DNA from: Opitutales bacterium
GTDB lineage: Bacteria; Verrucomicrobiota; Verrucomicrobiia; Opitutales; UBA2995
DNA length: 64,000 nt
Reading direction: 5' to 3'
Assembly: GCA_022824405.1 (NCBI GenBank)
Contig: JAJDZZ010000045.1
Location: forward strand, 124,001 to 188,000
In this document: one piece after another, positions 37,013-47,584 of the stretch
Layout: every line of letters starts with the position of its first letter
How positions within the stretch are numbered: the first letter of the stretch is position 1
Notes under the pieces: model-generated
The model's input: the letters and a program-made list of their open reading frames with translations, nothing else
Databases searched by the model: none
Told to the model about the DNA's origin: nothing
Program-made: the position numbers and the translations under genes

Positions 37013-38101
37013 ATGAAATCGCGGTATATCGTTATCATGGCAGGCGGTCGGGGGGAGCGTTTCTGGCCCCAAAGCCGGTTGTCCCGCCCCAAGCATCTTC
37101 AGGCCATAGTGGGCCGCAACACCCTGTTTTCTCAAACCGTTCGGCGGGTGGAAAGCCTGGTGCCGGCGGAAAATCTGTTGATTATTACCCATGAGGAACA
37201 GCGCCCTAATATTTTGCGAGATTGTCCCCGCCTCCACCCCGACCGCGTCATTGCCGAACCGATGGGACGCGATACCGCCGCCGCGGTGGGATTGGCCACC
37301 GCCCTGGTGCAGGCGAGGAACCCCGAGGCCACTTATGCCATTTTGCCGGCGGACCACGTGATTCGCGATAACGAGGGCTATGGCGAGGCTCTCCTTCGGG
37401 CTTTTGAGGCGGCGGAAGCCAATGACTTGCTCATTGCCATGGGCATAATGCCCTCGGAACCCGCTACGGGTTATGGCTACATCCGGGCGGGTGAAGCGGT
37501 CGGCGAGGTGGATGGCGTCCCGTTTTATCGGGTTGAGAAATTTGTGGAGAAACCCGATCGGGCTACGGCCCAATCGTTTTTGGATTCCGGGAACTTTTTC
37601 TGGAATGCGGGAATGTTCATCTGGAAGGCTTCCGTCATCGAAAGGGCTTTTGGCCGGTTCAAACCGACTCTGCATAATGGTCTGCGAGCCATGCGCGCCG
37701 GGCTCGAATCGGGGAAGAGCCCCCGGGAAGCCATGGCGGAAATTTATCCTCGATTAGAGCGGATTTCGGTGGACTACGCCATTTTGGAACGGGCTCCCAA
37801 TGTGGCCATGGTGAAAGCGGATTTCGACTGGGACGATGTTGGTTCCTGGCCGGCCTTGGCCAGGCATAGTGAGCGGGATGAATGGGGCAATGCCGGAAAG
37901 GGCAGCTTCGTGGCGGAACAGTCCGCCAACAATATCGTCGTTTCGGAGGATGGCCACCTCACCGCATTAATCGGGGTGGAAAATCTGATCGTGGTGCATA
38001 CTCCCGATGCCAGCTTGGTTTGCCACCGGGATAAAGCCCAGGACCTCAAGAAGGTGGTCGAAACGATAGGCCGCAACCCCGATTTTCAGCACCTGGTTTG
38101 A
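37013..38101 (+). CDS. manC: Mannose-1-phosphate guanylyltransferase
   Basis: Makes GDP-mannose for polysaccharides and glycolipids. The 362-residue protein has the nucleotidyltransferase start IVIMAGGRGERFWPQSR, the RPKHLQAIVG loop, ILPADHVI (metal/nucleotide), YGYIRAGE, VEKFVEKPDRATA and FFWNAGMFIWKA. It lacks the C-terminal phosphomannose isomerase domain of the bifunctional form. It starts at ATG 37013; an earlier in-frame start at 36962 would add no motif. ruvX follows after 11 bases. Confidence 0.94.
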   Translation: MKSRYIVIMAGGRGERFWPQSRLSRPKHLQAIVGRNTLFSQTVRRVESLVPAENLLIITHEEQRPNILRDCPRLHPDRVIAEPMGRDTAAAVGLATALVQARNPEATYAILPADHVIRDNEGYGEALLRAFEAAEANDLLIAMGIMPSEPATGYGYIRAGEAVGEVDGVPFYRVEKFVEKPDRATAQSFLDSGNFFWNAGMFIWKASVIERAFGRFKPTLHNGLRAMRAGLESGKSPREAMAEIYPRLERISVDYAILERAPNVAMVKADFDWDDVGSWPALARHSERDEWGNAGKGSFVAEQSANNIVVSEDGHLTALIGVENLIVVHTPDASLVCHRDKAQDLKKVVETIGRNPDFQHLV

Positions 38102-38112
38102 GGAATTTTGCC

Positions 38113-38559
38113 GTGACGGTTTTAGGTATCGACTACGGTGAGAAGCGCATCGGTTTGAGTTTGGGAGACGAGTTGGGCCTGGCCTTGCCGCTCCCCGCCG
38201 CCGTGGGGAGGACCGAGTCGGACCGCCTGCGACACCTTATGCGGGTATTGGAATCTCGCAAGGTAGTCCGGATTGTAGTTGGAATGCCCTATAACATGGA
38301 TGGGTCAATGGGGTTCAAGGCCAAGGAAGTGGGTCGATTCATTGAGAGGCTGAGGAATCTGACTCAACTGCCCGTGGTGGCTGTGGACGAACGTTTGACC
38401 ACCCATCAAGCCAAGGAGAACTTCAGGTCCCAGAATCGAAAGTGGGACCGCAAAAGTGGGGAAATCGATTCCCATGCCGCCACTCTGATTTTGCAGGACT
38501 ACCTCGACCAATCCCTGGGACAAACTCTCCTTCCCCCCCAAGAGGAATTACCCGGGTGA
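38113..38559 (+). CDS. ruvX: Putative Holliday junction resolvase RuvX (YqgF)
   Basis: A RNase H-fold nuclease of the YqgF family, implicated in 16S rRNA 5' maturation and in Holliday junction resolution. The 148-residue protein has VLGIDYGEKRIGLSLGD, IVVGMPYNMDGSMG, VDERLTTHQAKENF and the C-terminal DSHAATLILQDYLD. GTG 38113 is chosen because GAGGA stands nine bases ahead. Its stop overlaps the truA start by four bases (GTGA). Confidence 0.92.
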   Translation: MTVLGIDYGEKRIGLSLGDELGLALPLPAAVGRTESDRLRHLMRVLESRKVVRIVVGMPYNMDGSMGFKAKEVGRFIERLRNLTQLPVVAVDERLTTHQAKENFRSQNRKWDRKSGEIDSHAATLILQDYLDQSLGQTLLPPQEELPG

Positions 38560-39296
38560 AGCGGTGGAAATGCCTTTGCGCCTACGATGGCACTGACTTT
38601 GCCGGCTGGCAAAGCCAACCGAGCGGGGACGCGGTGCAGGATCGTCTGGAAGCTGCTCTGGCAGCGGTGTGCAATGTTCCGGTCCGCATTCACGGGAGTG
38701 GTCGAACCGATGCGGGGGTGCACGCGCTCGGCCAGGTCTTTCATTTCGATGCCTCCTGGAACCACGGTCCCGCGAAACTCCTCGCCGCCATGGGCTCCCA
38801 CCTTCCCGCATCCATACAAATGAAGTCGGCGCGCCCCGTTTCGGGCGATTTCCATGCCCGATACTCGGCCAGGGCCAAGCGCTACCATTACCGCCTTTAT
38901 CTCGGACGGGCCGATCCCTTCGAAACCGACTACGTCCTTTCCATCCCTTACCCCTTGGACGTGGACGCGGTGGAACGGGCCGGCCAATGTCTCATCGGAA
39001 AATTCGATTTTTCCGCTTTCGGCGCGGTTGGGCGTGGCTCTTCCTCAAAGGAAAACCCGGTCAAGGACTTCATGGCCTTTCGTATTCGCAAGCGGGGTAA
39101 GCGAATCCGCATGACGTTTGAAGCCAGCGGCTTTCTCTACAAAATGGCCCGTTCCCTTACCGGAGCCCTCCTGCGGGTGGGACGGGGCAAACTCTCGCCG
39201 GAAGATTTCGAGCGGATTTTGCTCAATGAGGTGCGGACGGCCGACGTCGTGACCGCCCCGCCCAGAGGGTTATTTCTGGAAAAGGTGTTCTATTAG
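38556..39296 (+). CDS. truA: tRNA pseudouridine(38-40) synthase TruA
   Basis: Isomerises uridines 38-40 in the anticodon stem-loop of tRNA. The 246-residue protein has AYDGTDFAGWQSQP, the catalytic aspartate in GSGRTDAGVHALGQ (about residue 50), ARYSARAKRYHYRLY and FLYKMARSLTGALLRVG. It starts with GTG in the GTGA overlap with ruvX, preceded by AGAGGA; the longer ATG start at 38442 lies inside ruvX and is rejected. Confidence 0.95.
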   Translation: MKRWKCLCAYDGTDFAGWQSQPSGDAVQDRLEAALAAVCNVPVRIHGSGRTDAGVHALGQVFHFDASWNHGPAKLLAAMGSHLPASIQMKSARPVSGDFHARYSARAKRYHYRLYLGRADPFETDYVLSIPYPLDVDAVERAGQCLIGKFDFSAFGAVGRGSSSKENPVKDFMAFRIRKRGKRIRMTFEASGFLYKMARSLTGALLRVGRGKLSPEDFERILLNEVRTADVVTAPPRGLFLEKVFY

Positions 39297-39453
39297 CCTG
39301 AAAATTTCCCTTAACCCGGATTGCAGCAGAAGATTGGGCAGACATGCGGGATAATTCTTCTTCCGAAAACATTCGACCCTCCTCCCGCCTTCCACTGCGC
39401 TCTGGACCACCCGAATAATCCTGTCATTCTAGGGCCGGCCATTTTTTGCCGCA

Positions 39454-40446
39454 ATGTCACTGTTTTCCCGCGATCGTTTCCATATTCTCTTCTACGCCGA
39501 GGTCCATCGCTATGGCTGGAAAGGGCTGAAGGTTTTGTCGATATGGTTTTTCGGCAGCTTGGTTGCGGCGGCAATTTTGAGTCCCTTGGCCTATCAGTTC
39601 ACCCTTTGGTGGCACGCCCATTCTCCCAGCGACCTGACGGTCTATCTGACGGAAAAACCCCTCCCCAATTACTTTGATCGGCTGCGCTGGTTGATAGCCT
39701 TGGCTACCTTTCCCTGGGTAGTGCTTCAGTGCGGTCTGGCATCGTCTCGGAAATTGGGGCTCAAATCCCGTCTCCCTTTCTACCATTACTTTGGCTGGTA
39801 TTTTTTCTTGGGGGTGGCCAGCATTGCGGGATTGGTCGCCGTGCAACAATGGGTGGGAGCTTCGACTTTCCGGGACGGCCTCACCGCTGGCTTCGTATTG
39901 AACACGATCCTGATTTCCTTTCTGGCCGCCCTGTTGGTGGCCCTGGGGGAGGAGTTGGTTTTCCGCGCCGTGGTTTTGCGGATGTTTTATACGGCCTTCC
40001 TTCCGGTGGTGTCGGTTGTGTTGTCGGCCCTGTTTTTCGCCTATCTGCATTTTGATATGCCCGATCATTTGTGGGCTGCGCACAACCAAAGCCCGGAAGG
40101 CCCGGGTATGACAGACGGGTTTTACGTCGCCTTCTGGACGGTTTTCGGGATTATCCGATCTTTCAGCCCGCTGTTGTTTTTGAACCTCACCTTGGTGGGG
40201 TACATCCTGACCGTGGTGCTTATGAGAACGCGTTCCCTCTGGGCCAGCATCGGTTTGCACGCCGGCTGGGTTACCCTGATTTTGTCCTATTCCCATTTAG
40301 GAGAAACCCCCTTGGGCGACAGCTCGCCCTGGTGGGGTAGTCATCGGTTGGCCGACGGATTCCTCTGCCTGGCCTTTCTCTTGTCGACTGCCTGGGTTGT
40401 CACAGCCCTAAAGCATCCACGGGCCAGGCCCTGGTTGAAGTATTAG
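39454..40446 (+). CDS. CPBP-family intramembrane metalloprotease
   Basis: A 330-residue integral membrane protein with about eight transmembrane helices. The CPBP (CAAX protease / bacteriocin-processing) signature is present: the EExxxR motif as GEELVFRAVVLRMFY (about residues 170-184) and the following histidine motif as FAYLHFDMPD (about 197-206). A third histidine is in LHAGWVTLIL. The substrate is unknown. comF follows after 15 bases; the 157-base gap before the gene shows no clear feature. Confidence 0.85.
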   Translation: MSLFSRDRFHILFYAEVHRYGWKGLKVLSIWFFGSLVAAAILSPLAYQFTLWWHAHSPSDLTVYLTEKPLPNYFDRLRWLIALATFPWVVLQCGLASSRKLGLKSRLPFYHYFGWYFFLGVASIAGLVAVQQWVGASTFRDGLTAGFVLNTILISFLAALLVALGEELVFRAVVLRMFYTAFLPVVSVVLSALFFAYLHFDMPDHLWAAHNQSPEGPGMTDGFYVAFWTVFGIIRSFSPLLFLNLTLVGYILTVVLMRTRSLWASIGLHAGWVTLILSYSHLGETPLGDSSPWWGSHRLADGFLCLAFLLSTAWVVTALKHPRARPWLKY

Positions 40447-40461
40447 GCGAACGGAATCGTA

Positions 40462-41199
40462 GTGAAAGTGGAAATAGGGCGGTCCATGGTGGAGTTTCTG
40501 GATCTGGTATTTCCCAGAAACTGCGTCATAACCGGGGATGCGATCGGCCCCGATAGTCCCTTTCAATTTATCAGCGGGAAGGTTGCCCGGCAACTGGTCC
40601 GGGTCCAACCGCCATTTTGTCTTACCTGTGGTTATCCCTACTTTGGCGTCGTGATGGCCAGCGATCGCACCTGTCCCAAATGCCGGGAAATGGATCCGGT
40701 CTACCGGCAGGGAAGAACGGTCATGCTGGTGGAAGGGGCCGGTCGGCAACTGGTGCATTATTTCAAATACGAGGGGGCCCGCTACCTCTTGAAGGACTTT
40801 GCCAAACTTTTTCAGCTTTGCCCCGGCCTCAACCAATACCTTAAAGAGGCCATCCTGGTGCCGGTTCCCCTGCATCCCCGAAAAATGCGGGAACGCGGAT
40901 ATAATCAGAGCTCGGCTCTTTGTCAGGCCTTGGTAAGGCTGGAACCCTCCGCGGAATTGCGGGATATCCTTTGCAAACGGATCGATACCCCGAGCCAGAC
41001 CTTGTTGACCCGCCGGGAAAGAATGGACAATCAGCGCAACGCTTTTGCCGTTCGACCGGACAATGGGCTCAGGCCCGATCTTCGCCACGTCATCGTGGAT
41101 GACGTTTTTACCACCGGTTCCACCCTGAATTCCTGTGCCCGGGCCCTCAAGCGGGCGGGAATTCAGTGTATTGACATCCTTACCCTGGGACATGGATAA
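40462..41199 (+). CDS. ComF-family phosphoribosyltransferase-like protein
   Basis: A 245-residue homologue of ComF/GntX. A cysteine-rich N-terminal part ([11 protein letters not shown] and TCPKCREMD) is followed by a phosphoribosyltransferase fold with the PRPP loop [13 protein letters not shown] (about residues 212-224). In naturally transformable bacteria ComF takes part in DNA uptake, but homologues are widespread in other species, so competence is not implied. GTG 40462 is taken as start; ATG 40486 would remove eight residues. accD follows after 11 bases. Confidence 0.88.
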   Translation: MKVEIGRSMVEFLDLVFPRNCVITGDAIGPDSPFQFISGKVARQLVRVQPPFCLTCGYPYFGVVMASDRTCPKCREMDPVYRQGRTVMLVEGAGRQLVHYFKYEGARYLLKDFAKLFQLCPGLNQYLKEAILVPVPLHPRKMRERGYNQSSALCQALVRLEPSAELRDILCKRIDTPSQTLLTRRERMDNQRNAFAVRPDNGLRPDLRHVIVDDVFTTGSTLNSCARALKRAGIQCIDILTLGHG

Positions 41200-41210
41200 T
41201 AGAGGTTACC

Positions 41211-42065
41211 ATGCCACTCTTCAGCAAGCCCAAGTACTCTACCGTCACCGTAAAAAAGAAGGATATTCCTCAAGGTTTGTGGACCAGGGATCCCATTTCC
41301 GGGGATCTCATTTACAACAAGGAACTCGAGCAAAACCTGCTGGTAGCCCCGAAAAGCGGCTTCCACTTCCCCATGGATGCCCCCACCCGCATCAAATCCC
41401 TCGTCGATGAGGGCTCCTTCCGGGAATGGGATTCCGACCTGACCTCGCTCGATCCTCTCTCTTTCAAGGACAGCAAAACCTACCTGAAACGTCTGGAAAC
41501 TTATCGTGACAAGACCAAGTTGACCGACGCCATTATCAGCGGGTCGGGCCAATTGCACGGTATACCGCTTGAAATAAGTGTTATGGATTTTCGCTTTATC
41601 GGAGCCAGCATGGGTTCGGTGGTAGGCGAAAAAATAACCCGCAGCATCGAACGGGCATCCGAGAAGAATGTGCCATGTATCATGGTTTGCGCTTCCGGCG
41701 GAGCCCGTATGCAGGAGGGAATATTGAGCTTGATGCAAATGGCCAAAACAAGCGCGGCCCTGGCCCGACATTCCAAAAAGCGGTTGCCTTATATTTCCGT
41801 TTTGACCAACCCGACTTACGCCGGAGTCATGGCCAGCTTTGCCTCTCTGGGGGACTTGATTATCGCCGAACCGGGGGCGTTGATCGGCTTTGCCGGGGCC
41901 CGGGTAATCAAGGAAACGACCAATGAGAACCTGCCCGAGGGATTCCAGACGGCGGAATTCCTCCTGGAACGGGGCCTCATCGATCAGATCGTGCACCGAC
42001 GCGATTTAAAGGATCGGCTGAAGTCTTTTCTGTCGACGTTCTGGTCGGTCGGTCAATCCGCCTGA
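41211..42065 (+). CDS. accD: Acetyl-CoA carboxylase carboxyltransferase subunit beta, without zinc-ribbon cysteines
   Basis: Transfers carboxyl from biotin to acetyl-CoA, the committed step of fatty acid synthesis, together with AccA. The carboxyltransferase core is intact: [58 protein letters not shown] and [12 protein letters not shown]. The N-terminal region aligns well ([30 protein letters not shown]), but all four zinc-ribbon cysteines of the usual CxxC...CPKC are replaced by Asp, Ser, Ala and Ser. Length, 284 residues, is normal. accA is not in the window. Confidence 0.95.
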   Translation: MPLFSKPKYSTVTVKKKDIPQGLWTRDPISGDLIYNKELEQNLLVAPKSGFHFPMDAPTRIKSLVDEGSFREWDSDLTSLDPLSFKDSKTYLKRLETYRDKTKLTDAIISGSGQLHGIPLEISVMDFRFIGASMGSVVGEKITRSIERASEKNVPCIMVCASGGARMQEGILSLMQMAKTSAALARHSKKRLPYISVLTNPTYAGVMASFASLGDLIIAEPGALIGFAGARVIKETTNENLPEGFQTAEFLLERGLIDQIVHRRDLKDRLKSFLSTFWSVGQSA

Positions 42066-42089
42066 GTCTCGTCGAATTCCTGCGCATAG

Positions 42090-43382
42090 GTGAACTTTTC
42101 TCAGGCCAGGGAATTCCTCTTCAGCCTGCGCAACAAGGGGTCCGCCTACGGCATCGACCGCATGGACGCCTTCGTCCACGCCTTGGGCCGACCGGACAAG
42201 GACTATCCCATTATTCATATTGCGGGAACGAATGGGAAGGGGTCCACCGCCGCCATGCTGGAAAGCCAATTCCGCAGCGCCGGGTACCGGACCGGACTCT
42301 TTACATCGCCTCACCTGCTCTTCCTGGGCGAACGCATCCAGATCGATCGCGTCCCCTTGAGCGAAGACTCCATAACGGAGTTGACCGCCGAACTCACTCT
42401 GCAGGCCCGTGCCGTGGCCGGGGATGACGGGGAGAAACACCCCACCTTTTTTGAATTCATGACCGCCATGGCCATGGTCTGCTTCAGCAAACACGCAGTG
42501 GACATCGCCATTTTTGAGACCGGTCTGGGAGGAAGAAAGGACGCCACCAACGTGGTCGATCCTCTCCTTTCCGTCATTACTTCCATTGGGCTGGACCACA
42601 CCCACATTCTGGGGGAAACCGTGGAAAAAATTGCCGGGGAAAAAGCGGGAATAATCAAACCGGACCGCCCGGTGGTGCTGGGCCGGGTTCCTCGACCTGC
42701 CCGGGAGGTCATTTGCCGAATCGCCCGGGAGCGCGGAGCGGAGGTTTTTTCCGTTGAGGACCAATTTGGCGATGCCGTGGAGAATTATCCCACCACCAAT
42801 CTCCATGGCACTTTTCAACGTTGGAACGCGGCTACCGCCGTCACCGTTTGCCAAGTGGTGGAAAAGCGGTTTTCAGGGCTCGCAGCCAGTCGAGCCGAGG
42901 CTTTGCATCGGGTCGACTGGCCCGGCCGGTGGCAAAAGATAACCCTGCCCTGTGGAAGGGTTTTGATTTTGGATGCCACCCACAACTCGGAAGGATGCTA
43001 TTTTTTGGATGAGAATCTCACTCTTCTCAGGAGAGAATTAGGCAATAAACCCTGGATCGTGGCGGGCACCCTGGGCAATTTCAGGGCCCGGTTTCTTGTC
43101 CCCGTCGTACAGAGGCATGCCCGCGGGCTTTATCTGCTCGAGCCGCGACAACCCCGGGCCGCCACCTTTTCCATGATGAGAAACTGGCTCAAACCTCATC
43201 CCGAAATTTCCGTTGCGGATGCGGCCTTGGAAGAATTGTTTCCCGAGGAAAACACTTGTTCCGTCGGCCGTCCGGGAGAGACCATTGTCGTGACCGGTTC
43301 CATTTATCTGTTGGGGGAGGCGTTGGAAAGATTGGCCGGCCAGGAATCCAAAATTGGGGCCGCCTTGCAGGATTTGTTTTAG
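42090..43382 (+). CDS. folC: Folylpolyglutamate synthase / dihydrofolate synthase
   Basis: Adds glutamate to folates and, in many bacteria, makes dihydrofolate from dihydropteroate. The 430-residue Mur-ligase relative has the P-loop [17 protein letters not shown] (about residue 48), [51 protein letters not shown] and [12 protein letters not shown] 42090 is the start. Its stop codon overlaps the stop of convergent purA by a few bases, so the two transcripts end inside each other. Confidence 0.93.
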   Translation: MNFSQAREFLFSLRNKGSAYGIDRMDAFVHALGRPDKDYPIIHIAGTNGKGSTAAMLESQFRSAGYRTGLFTSPHLLFLGERIQIDRVPLSEDSITELTAELTLQARAVAGDDGEKHPTFFEFMTAMAMVCFSKHAVDIAIFETGLGGRKDATNVVDPLLSVITSIGLDHTHILGETVEKIAGEKAGIIKPDRPVVLGRVPRPAREVICRIARERGAEVFSVEDQFGDAVENYPTTNLHGTFQRWNAATAVTVCQVVEKRFSGLAASRAEALHRVDWPGRWQKITLPCGRVLILDATHNSEGCYFLDENLTLLRRELGNKPWIVAGTLGNFRARFLVPVVQRHARGLYLLEPRQPRAATFSMMRNWLKPHPEISVADAALEELFPEENTCSVGRPGETIVVTGSIYLLGEALERLAGQESKIGAALQDLF

Positions 43383-44935
43383 CCCGAGCGGGTCAGCAGC
43401 CCGATTAGATCATGGGTTTCCGGGACGTCCCGGATGATCTGGTCCGGGTCGGGACCGATCCCGATGTAACGGAGGTTGAAGGGTATGGAGGGGAATACCC
43501 TGTCGTAGGCCACATCCATGATCGCCTTGACCATGGCGGCCACGTATACCTGTGCTTCCAGGGGTAATCCCCCGAAATTGCGGATGGTGGAAATATCCTC
43601 GGTCCAACCCGGATATTCCCGGTAAACGGGCGAGAGTTGGGCCCGGAAAGCTTCATCGCGGGGGAGGTGATCGACCCGATTGCCCGCCTTGTCCCGGTAA
43701 GCCACACAAATCTTCAGTTTTCCTTTCCAGTCTCCCCGGTGGTTCAAGGCGTCGAGTTTGTTGATGGCCAGGTCCTGGAAACCTCCGTAACGAAGGGCAT
43801 CACCCTTTTCCACCGCGTCGAACCACCCCACCATGCGCTGACGACCGGTGGAGGTGCCGAATTCCAGTTTCTTGAGCAGGGTGCCAAGGGGGTGTCCCTC
43901 GGGGAATTGGGTGAGGAAGAGGTGGGTGCCGACCTTGGTGTCGTAAGCCTTGGCCACTCCCATGCTGTGAACCGGTTGAACCGGTATTCCGGCTGAATTG
44001 AATATCTCAGGAGTAACGCTATGGGAAGCGGTGACATTGGGAGAAAAACCTTGCCGCTTGTCCAACCAGTAAGACTGCCCGAATTCGCCCAGCACGTATT
44101 TACCCTCCTCCAAGGCGCCCAGGATGAGCTCGCGAAGGTCCACAACCTGGGAGACCAACCGTCGTCCTGCTTCCCAGTAAACGTCGACTAATCGATCGGT
44201 GTTCAAAGAGAACGGTTCCGCTCCCTTGAACGAAGCAAAATCAAATTCCTCCGTTGGGAAAATCCCCGAGGCGATACTCTCCTCGTTTGCCCGTATCTCC
44301 GCCGCGGTGAGGTCGTCGAACATTCCCTCCCAGGCTTCGGCCGGCACTCGACACAGGTGTTGTATGGTGCGGCAGGCGCGGTCGCATTTCTGGGACACCT
44401 TTTCGCGGAAAGCATCCTTGGAACCGCGGAAGGCGGCATAGTAAATTTGCCATTGTCCGGTTTCGTCCTGAAAGGAAGGTGAAATCCCTCTGCCGGTAGA
44501 CCCGCGGGGCGGTTCACCGAGAATGTTGGACCGGTAGTACTCGAAGGCCAGATCCAGCAAGCGGTGGGTCAGATCCGAAACCATGGCGCGCTCGTCGATG
44601 GCCAAGCGGTCGATCACGGTGTAACCCATCGATTCCAGGGGCAGGGCCTCCCAGAGAAATTTTCGCGGGTCCGCCACCACCCCGGCGCCTATTCCGAGGT
44701 GGGGTACCCATTGGGTGACGACCCCGGCCGGAAGCAGGTTGAGTTTGAGCCCATCCACCGTGTGTCCCGAGTTTGCGCCCCCGTTTACCTTGAGGACCAC
44801 CGCCACCGGGTCGGGCCGTCCGGTCGCTTCCTGTAATTCGGAAATGATCTCGTAGATCAGCCGTCCTTTGCCTTCATCCCCGAAACTGATTCCGGTGTCG
44901 GCGATAATCTTGCTTGTGAAAGGGGGAGTTGCCAT
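43379..44935 (-). CDS. purA: Adenylosuccinate synthetase, long divergent form
   Basis: Couples IMP and aspartate with GTP hydrolysis, first step from IMP to AMP. Most PurA signatures are recognisable: [11 protein letters not shown] (usual QWGDEGKGK), [36 protein letters not shown] (usual KVGGGPFPTE), [23 protein letters not shown] and [10 protein letters not shown]. The protein is 518 residues, about 85 longer than E. coli PurA, with extra sequence between about 180 and 260. Divergent, but the active-site motifs argue for a working enzyme. guaB lies three bases upstream, pairing both branches from IMP. Confidence 0.9.
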   Translation of the reverse strand: MATPPFTSKIIADTGISFGDEGKGRLIYEIISELQEATGRPDPVAVVLKVNGGANSGHTVDGLKLNLLPAGVVTQWVPHLGIGAGVVADPRKFLWEALPLESMGYTVIDRLAIDERAMVSDLTHRLLDLAFEYYRSNILGEPPRGSTGRGISPSFQDETGQWQIYYAAFRGSKDAFREKVSQKCDRACRTIQHLCRVPAEAWEGMFDDLTAAEIRANEESIASGIFPTEEFDFASFKGAEPFSLNTDRLVDVYWEAGRRLVSQVVDLRELILGALEEGKYVLGEFGQSYWLDKRQGFSPNVTASHSVTPEIFNSAGIPVQPVHSMGVAKAYDTKVGTHLFLTQFPEGHPLGTLLKKLEFGTSTGRQRMVGWFDAVEKGDALRYGGFQDLAINKLDALNHRGDWKGKLKICVAYRDKAGNRVDHLPRDEAFRAQLSPVYREYPGWTEDISTIRNFGGLPLEAQVYVAAMVKAIMDVAYDRVFPSIPFNLRYIGIGPDPDQIIRDVPETHDLIGLLTRSG

Positions 44936-44938
44936 AGC

Positions 44939-46528
44939 TTATCTGCTCAATTCAAGGTTGTTGGAGTCCTGCGGCGTTTTCACCTCCAGGACGTCGTGGG
45001 CGCTGGATTCCTTTTGACCGGCTGGGGACAGGCGCATGAAACGGGCCCGCCGTTTGAGGGCGGAGAGAGTTTGCGCCCCCAGGTAACCCATGCCGGATTG
45101 TATGCCCCCAATGTATTCGGATAATACCTGGTCCAATGGCCCCGATAATTCCTTGAGGGCTTCGATTCCTTCAGCCGCTACTTTTCTTTCTGCATTCATT
45201 TTCATGTGGCCATAGCGTGCGGCCGATCCCGCTTTCATGGCGGCGTGGCTACCCATGCCGCGGTAACGTTTGTAGAGTTGGCCGCTGATTTCAATGATAT
45301 CGCCCGGGCTTTCCCGGCAACCCGCCAGCAAGCTTCCCAACATGACCGCGTCTGCCAATGTGAGCGCCTTGACCATGTCGCCGGACTTGGTGATGCCGCC
45401 ATCCGCAATTATGCTCACCCCGAGTTTGGCCGCTTCGCGACTGGCCACGTAGATTGCCGTCAGTTGAGGAATCCCTACCCCGGCCACAACGCGGGTCGTG
45501 CATATCGAACCCGGGCCTTGTCCGACTTTGATGGCATTGGCGCCGCAGGACGCGAGAAATTCCACTCCGGCGGCGCTGGTGACGTTTCCCGCGATTATGG
45601 TAAGCTCGGGAAATTCTTTTCGAATAAGTTTTACCGACCGCCCCATCCCCTCGGTATGAGCATGGGCCGAGGAAACCGCCACGGCGTCGACATTTTCATT
45701 CACCAGGTTGTGTATGTGTTCGAGGGTGGAATCGCGGTCGATGCTTCCATCGGGATTGCAGGCCGCCGCCACGGCCGCCCCGACCGTCAGGCGGAAGTTG
45801 CTGTCTCGGCTGGGTTTCAGCAAGGAGTTCTTCTCCGCCCCGATCCGTTCAATATCGCTCAATGTAAAAAGGCCTTTGAGCCGGTCATCGTCGTCGATAA
45901 CCAGAATTTTGTGAATGCCGATGTGTTCGTCGAAAAACCGGTCCGCCGCGGCGATGGGATCGTCGTCCAATTTCTTCTCATTCAAAGTGATCAATTTGCT
46001 CCGAGGGGTCATGGCCGTGGCCACGGGGATGGCTTTGTAGCGGTGGCGCACCACCGATCCCGATAACAGGCCGATGAGCTTTTTTGCTTCGTCCACCACG
46101 GGAAAAGTGCGGAATTTGTATCCCTTGCGCTCGATCAGTTCCAGGACGTCGCCGATCTTGAACCCGGGGGCGATAGTGACGGGTTCCTGAATGAGCCCGT
46201 GAATGTGGTGTTTTACGCGCGCCACCTCTTTGACTTGGCTCTTGTTGTCCAAATTGTAGTGGATTATTCCCATCCCGCCGTTCAAGGACATGGCCACGGC
46301 CATTTCCGCCTCGGTGACCGTATCCATGTCTGAGGAAAGGATGGGAATCTGAAGCGTCAGGGTAGGGGAGAGCCTGGTTTCCAAATTGGTTTGGCGAGGG
46401 AGGATTTCCGAGTAACGCGTAGCCAGCGTTACATCGTCGTAAGTCAGGCCGGTGGGGGCGTTGGACTGGAAGAAACGGTCTGCCGGCAGGTAATATTCCG
46501 CGTCCAAGGAATGTTTCATGGTTTCCAT
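44939..46528 (-). CDS. guaB: IMP dehydrogenase
   Basis: Oxidises IMP to XMP, first step to GMP. The 529-residue protein has [20 protein letters not shown], two CBS domains (about residues 120-245) between the halves of the TIM barrel, the catalytic cysteine loop [33 protein letters not shown], and the active-site flap [12 protein letters not shown] 46528 has a second ATG three codons downstream; the sequence does not decide. purA follows after three bases. Confidence 0.96.
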   Translation of the reverse strand: METMKHSLDAEYYLPADRFFQSNAPTGLTYDDVTLATRYSEILPRQTNLETRLSPTLTLQIPILSSDMDTVTEAEMAVAMSLNGGMGIIHYNLDNKSQVKEVARVKHHIHGLIQEPVTIAPGFKIGDVLELIERKGYKFRTFPVVDEAKKLIGLLSGSVVRHRYKAIPVATAMTPRSKLITLNEKKLDDDPIAAADRFFDEHIGIHKILVIDDDDRLKGLFTLSDIERIGAEKNSLLKPSRDSNFRLTVGAAVAAACNPDGSIDRDSTLEHIHNLVNENVDAVAVSSAHAHTEGMGRSVKLIRKEFPELTIIAGNVTSAAGVEFLASCGANAIKVGQGPGSICTTRVVAGVGIPQLTAIYVASREAAKLGVSIIADGGITKSGDMVKALTLADAVMLGSLLAGCRESPGDIIEISGQLYKRYRGMGSHAAMKAGSAARYGHMKMNAERKVAAEGIEALKELSGPLDQVLSEYIGGIQSGMGYLGAQTLSALKRRARFMRLSPAGQKESSAHDVLEVKTPQDSNNLELSR

Positions 46529-46549
46529 AGAGTTTTCTCGGAACTAAAA

Positions 46550-46562
46550 TTGACCCTGTCAA
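46550..46562. promoter_or_regulatory. Inverted repeat TTGACCCTGTCAA in the guaB-menC divergent gap
   Basis: A perfect TTGAC-N3-GTCAA palindrome 22 bases ahead of the guaB start. Read on the minus strand it contains TTGACA, a good -35 box for guaB, but no matching -10 hexamer follows at 16-18 bases. It may be an operator over the purine-operon promoter or only the -35 region. Only the palindrome itself is directly seen. Confidence 0.3.
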
Positions 46563-46630
46563 ACTTTTCGTTTTTTTGCACCATTCAGGGTTCAGCCCCA
46601 TCCCGGGGGTGGCGCTGAAAGGGTCCCGAG

Positions 46631-47584
46631 ATGAACTGCCATTTTGAATACATAACCTATGCCCGCCCCTTTCGGAGTCCTCTGGTGACAGCCCACGGCG
46701 TCTGGCGCCGCCGGCGCGGGATCATAATCAGGCTCGAGGACGGGGACGGCCGATTTGGATTCGGCGAAATTGCCCCCATGCCTCCGTTTGGAACCGAAAC
46801 CATGAGAGCGTCCCTGCAATGGTGCGAGAACAGGACGCCGGTGCTGGACACGGACCGGCCCGTTTCGGAAACGCTGCCTTGTTGTCAGGTGGCGGTGCAG
46901 GCCGCTCTGGGTCAGATGCTGGGAGAGGTGTCCCGGCATACCTTCCCGGTGGCAACGTTGATCTCGGGACGGGCGGATCTGGAGCAAAAACAGAATTTGG
47001 GCTTTCTCACTTTCAAGGTAAAGGTGGGGGTGTCCGATCGGGAAAGGGAGTTCGATCGGATCGACCGATTGACCGGAGCGTTGCAGAACACCCAACATCT
47101 GCGTTTGGATGCCAACGGGGGTTTGAACGAGGGAGGACTGGTCAGGTGGCTGGATTTCCTGGAAGGCAAACCGGTGGACTATTTCGAACAACCTTTGCCC
47201 AAGGGACGGGAATCCGGGATTCTCCAAGTATCCCGGGGTTACGGCACTCCCATAGCCTTGGATGAATCGGTGGCCCGGTCGAGGGATTTGCTGGTATGGT
47301 CGGATTGGCCTGGCCCGTTGGTAATCAAGCCAACCATTCTGGGGCATTTCAAGGGAGTCCTCCCCCCTGAAGCGGTCGGTTCTTCGGTGTTTGAAACTTC
47401 CTTCGGGTATGAGGCTGCTCTGCAGTTTTTGGCCCGTCACCAGACCTCGGAAAAACCGATCGGATTTTCCACCGACGAATTTTTCCGCGAAGATGGATGG
47501 TTCATACACGAGCGGGGCCCCCGGGTAACGGCCGGTGAGGTCACACCGGAAGATTTGCAGGCATTGTGGGAATCCAGGAAATGA
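46631..47584 (+). CDS. menC: o-Succinylbenzoate synthase
   Basis: Enolase-superfamily enzyme that dehydrates SHCHC to o-succinylbenzoate in menaquinone synthesis. The 317-residue protein has the superfamily catalytic set: KVKVG (general base lysine), LRLDANGG (metal Asp), FEQPL (metal Glu), ALDES (metal Asp) and VIKPT (second lysine). The N-terminal capping domain carries RSPLVTAHG and GFGEIAPMP. The menE start overlaps its stop (ATGA), which fixes the pathway assignment. Confidence 0.92.
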   Translation: MNCHFEYITYARPFRSPLVTAHGVWRRRRGIIIRLEDGDGRFGFGEIAPMPPFGTETMRASLQWCENRTPVLDTDRPVSETLPCCQVAVQAALGQMLGEVSRHTFPVATLISGRADLEQKQNLGFLTFKVKVGVSDREREFDRIDRLTGALQNTQHLRLDANGGLNEGGLVRWLDFLEGKPVDYFEQPLPKGRESGILQVSRGYGTPIALDESVARSRDLLVWSDWPGPLVIKPTILGHFKGVLPPEAVGSSVFETSFGYEAALQFLARHQTSEKPIGFSTDEFFREDGWFIHERGPRVTAGEVTPEDLQALWESRK

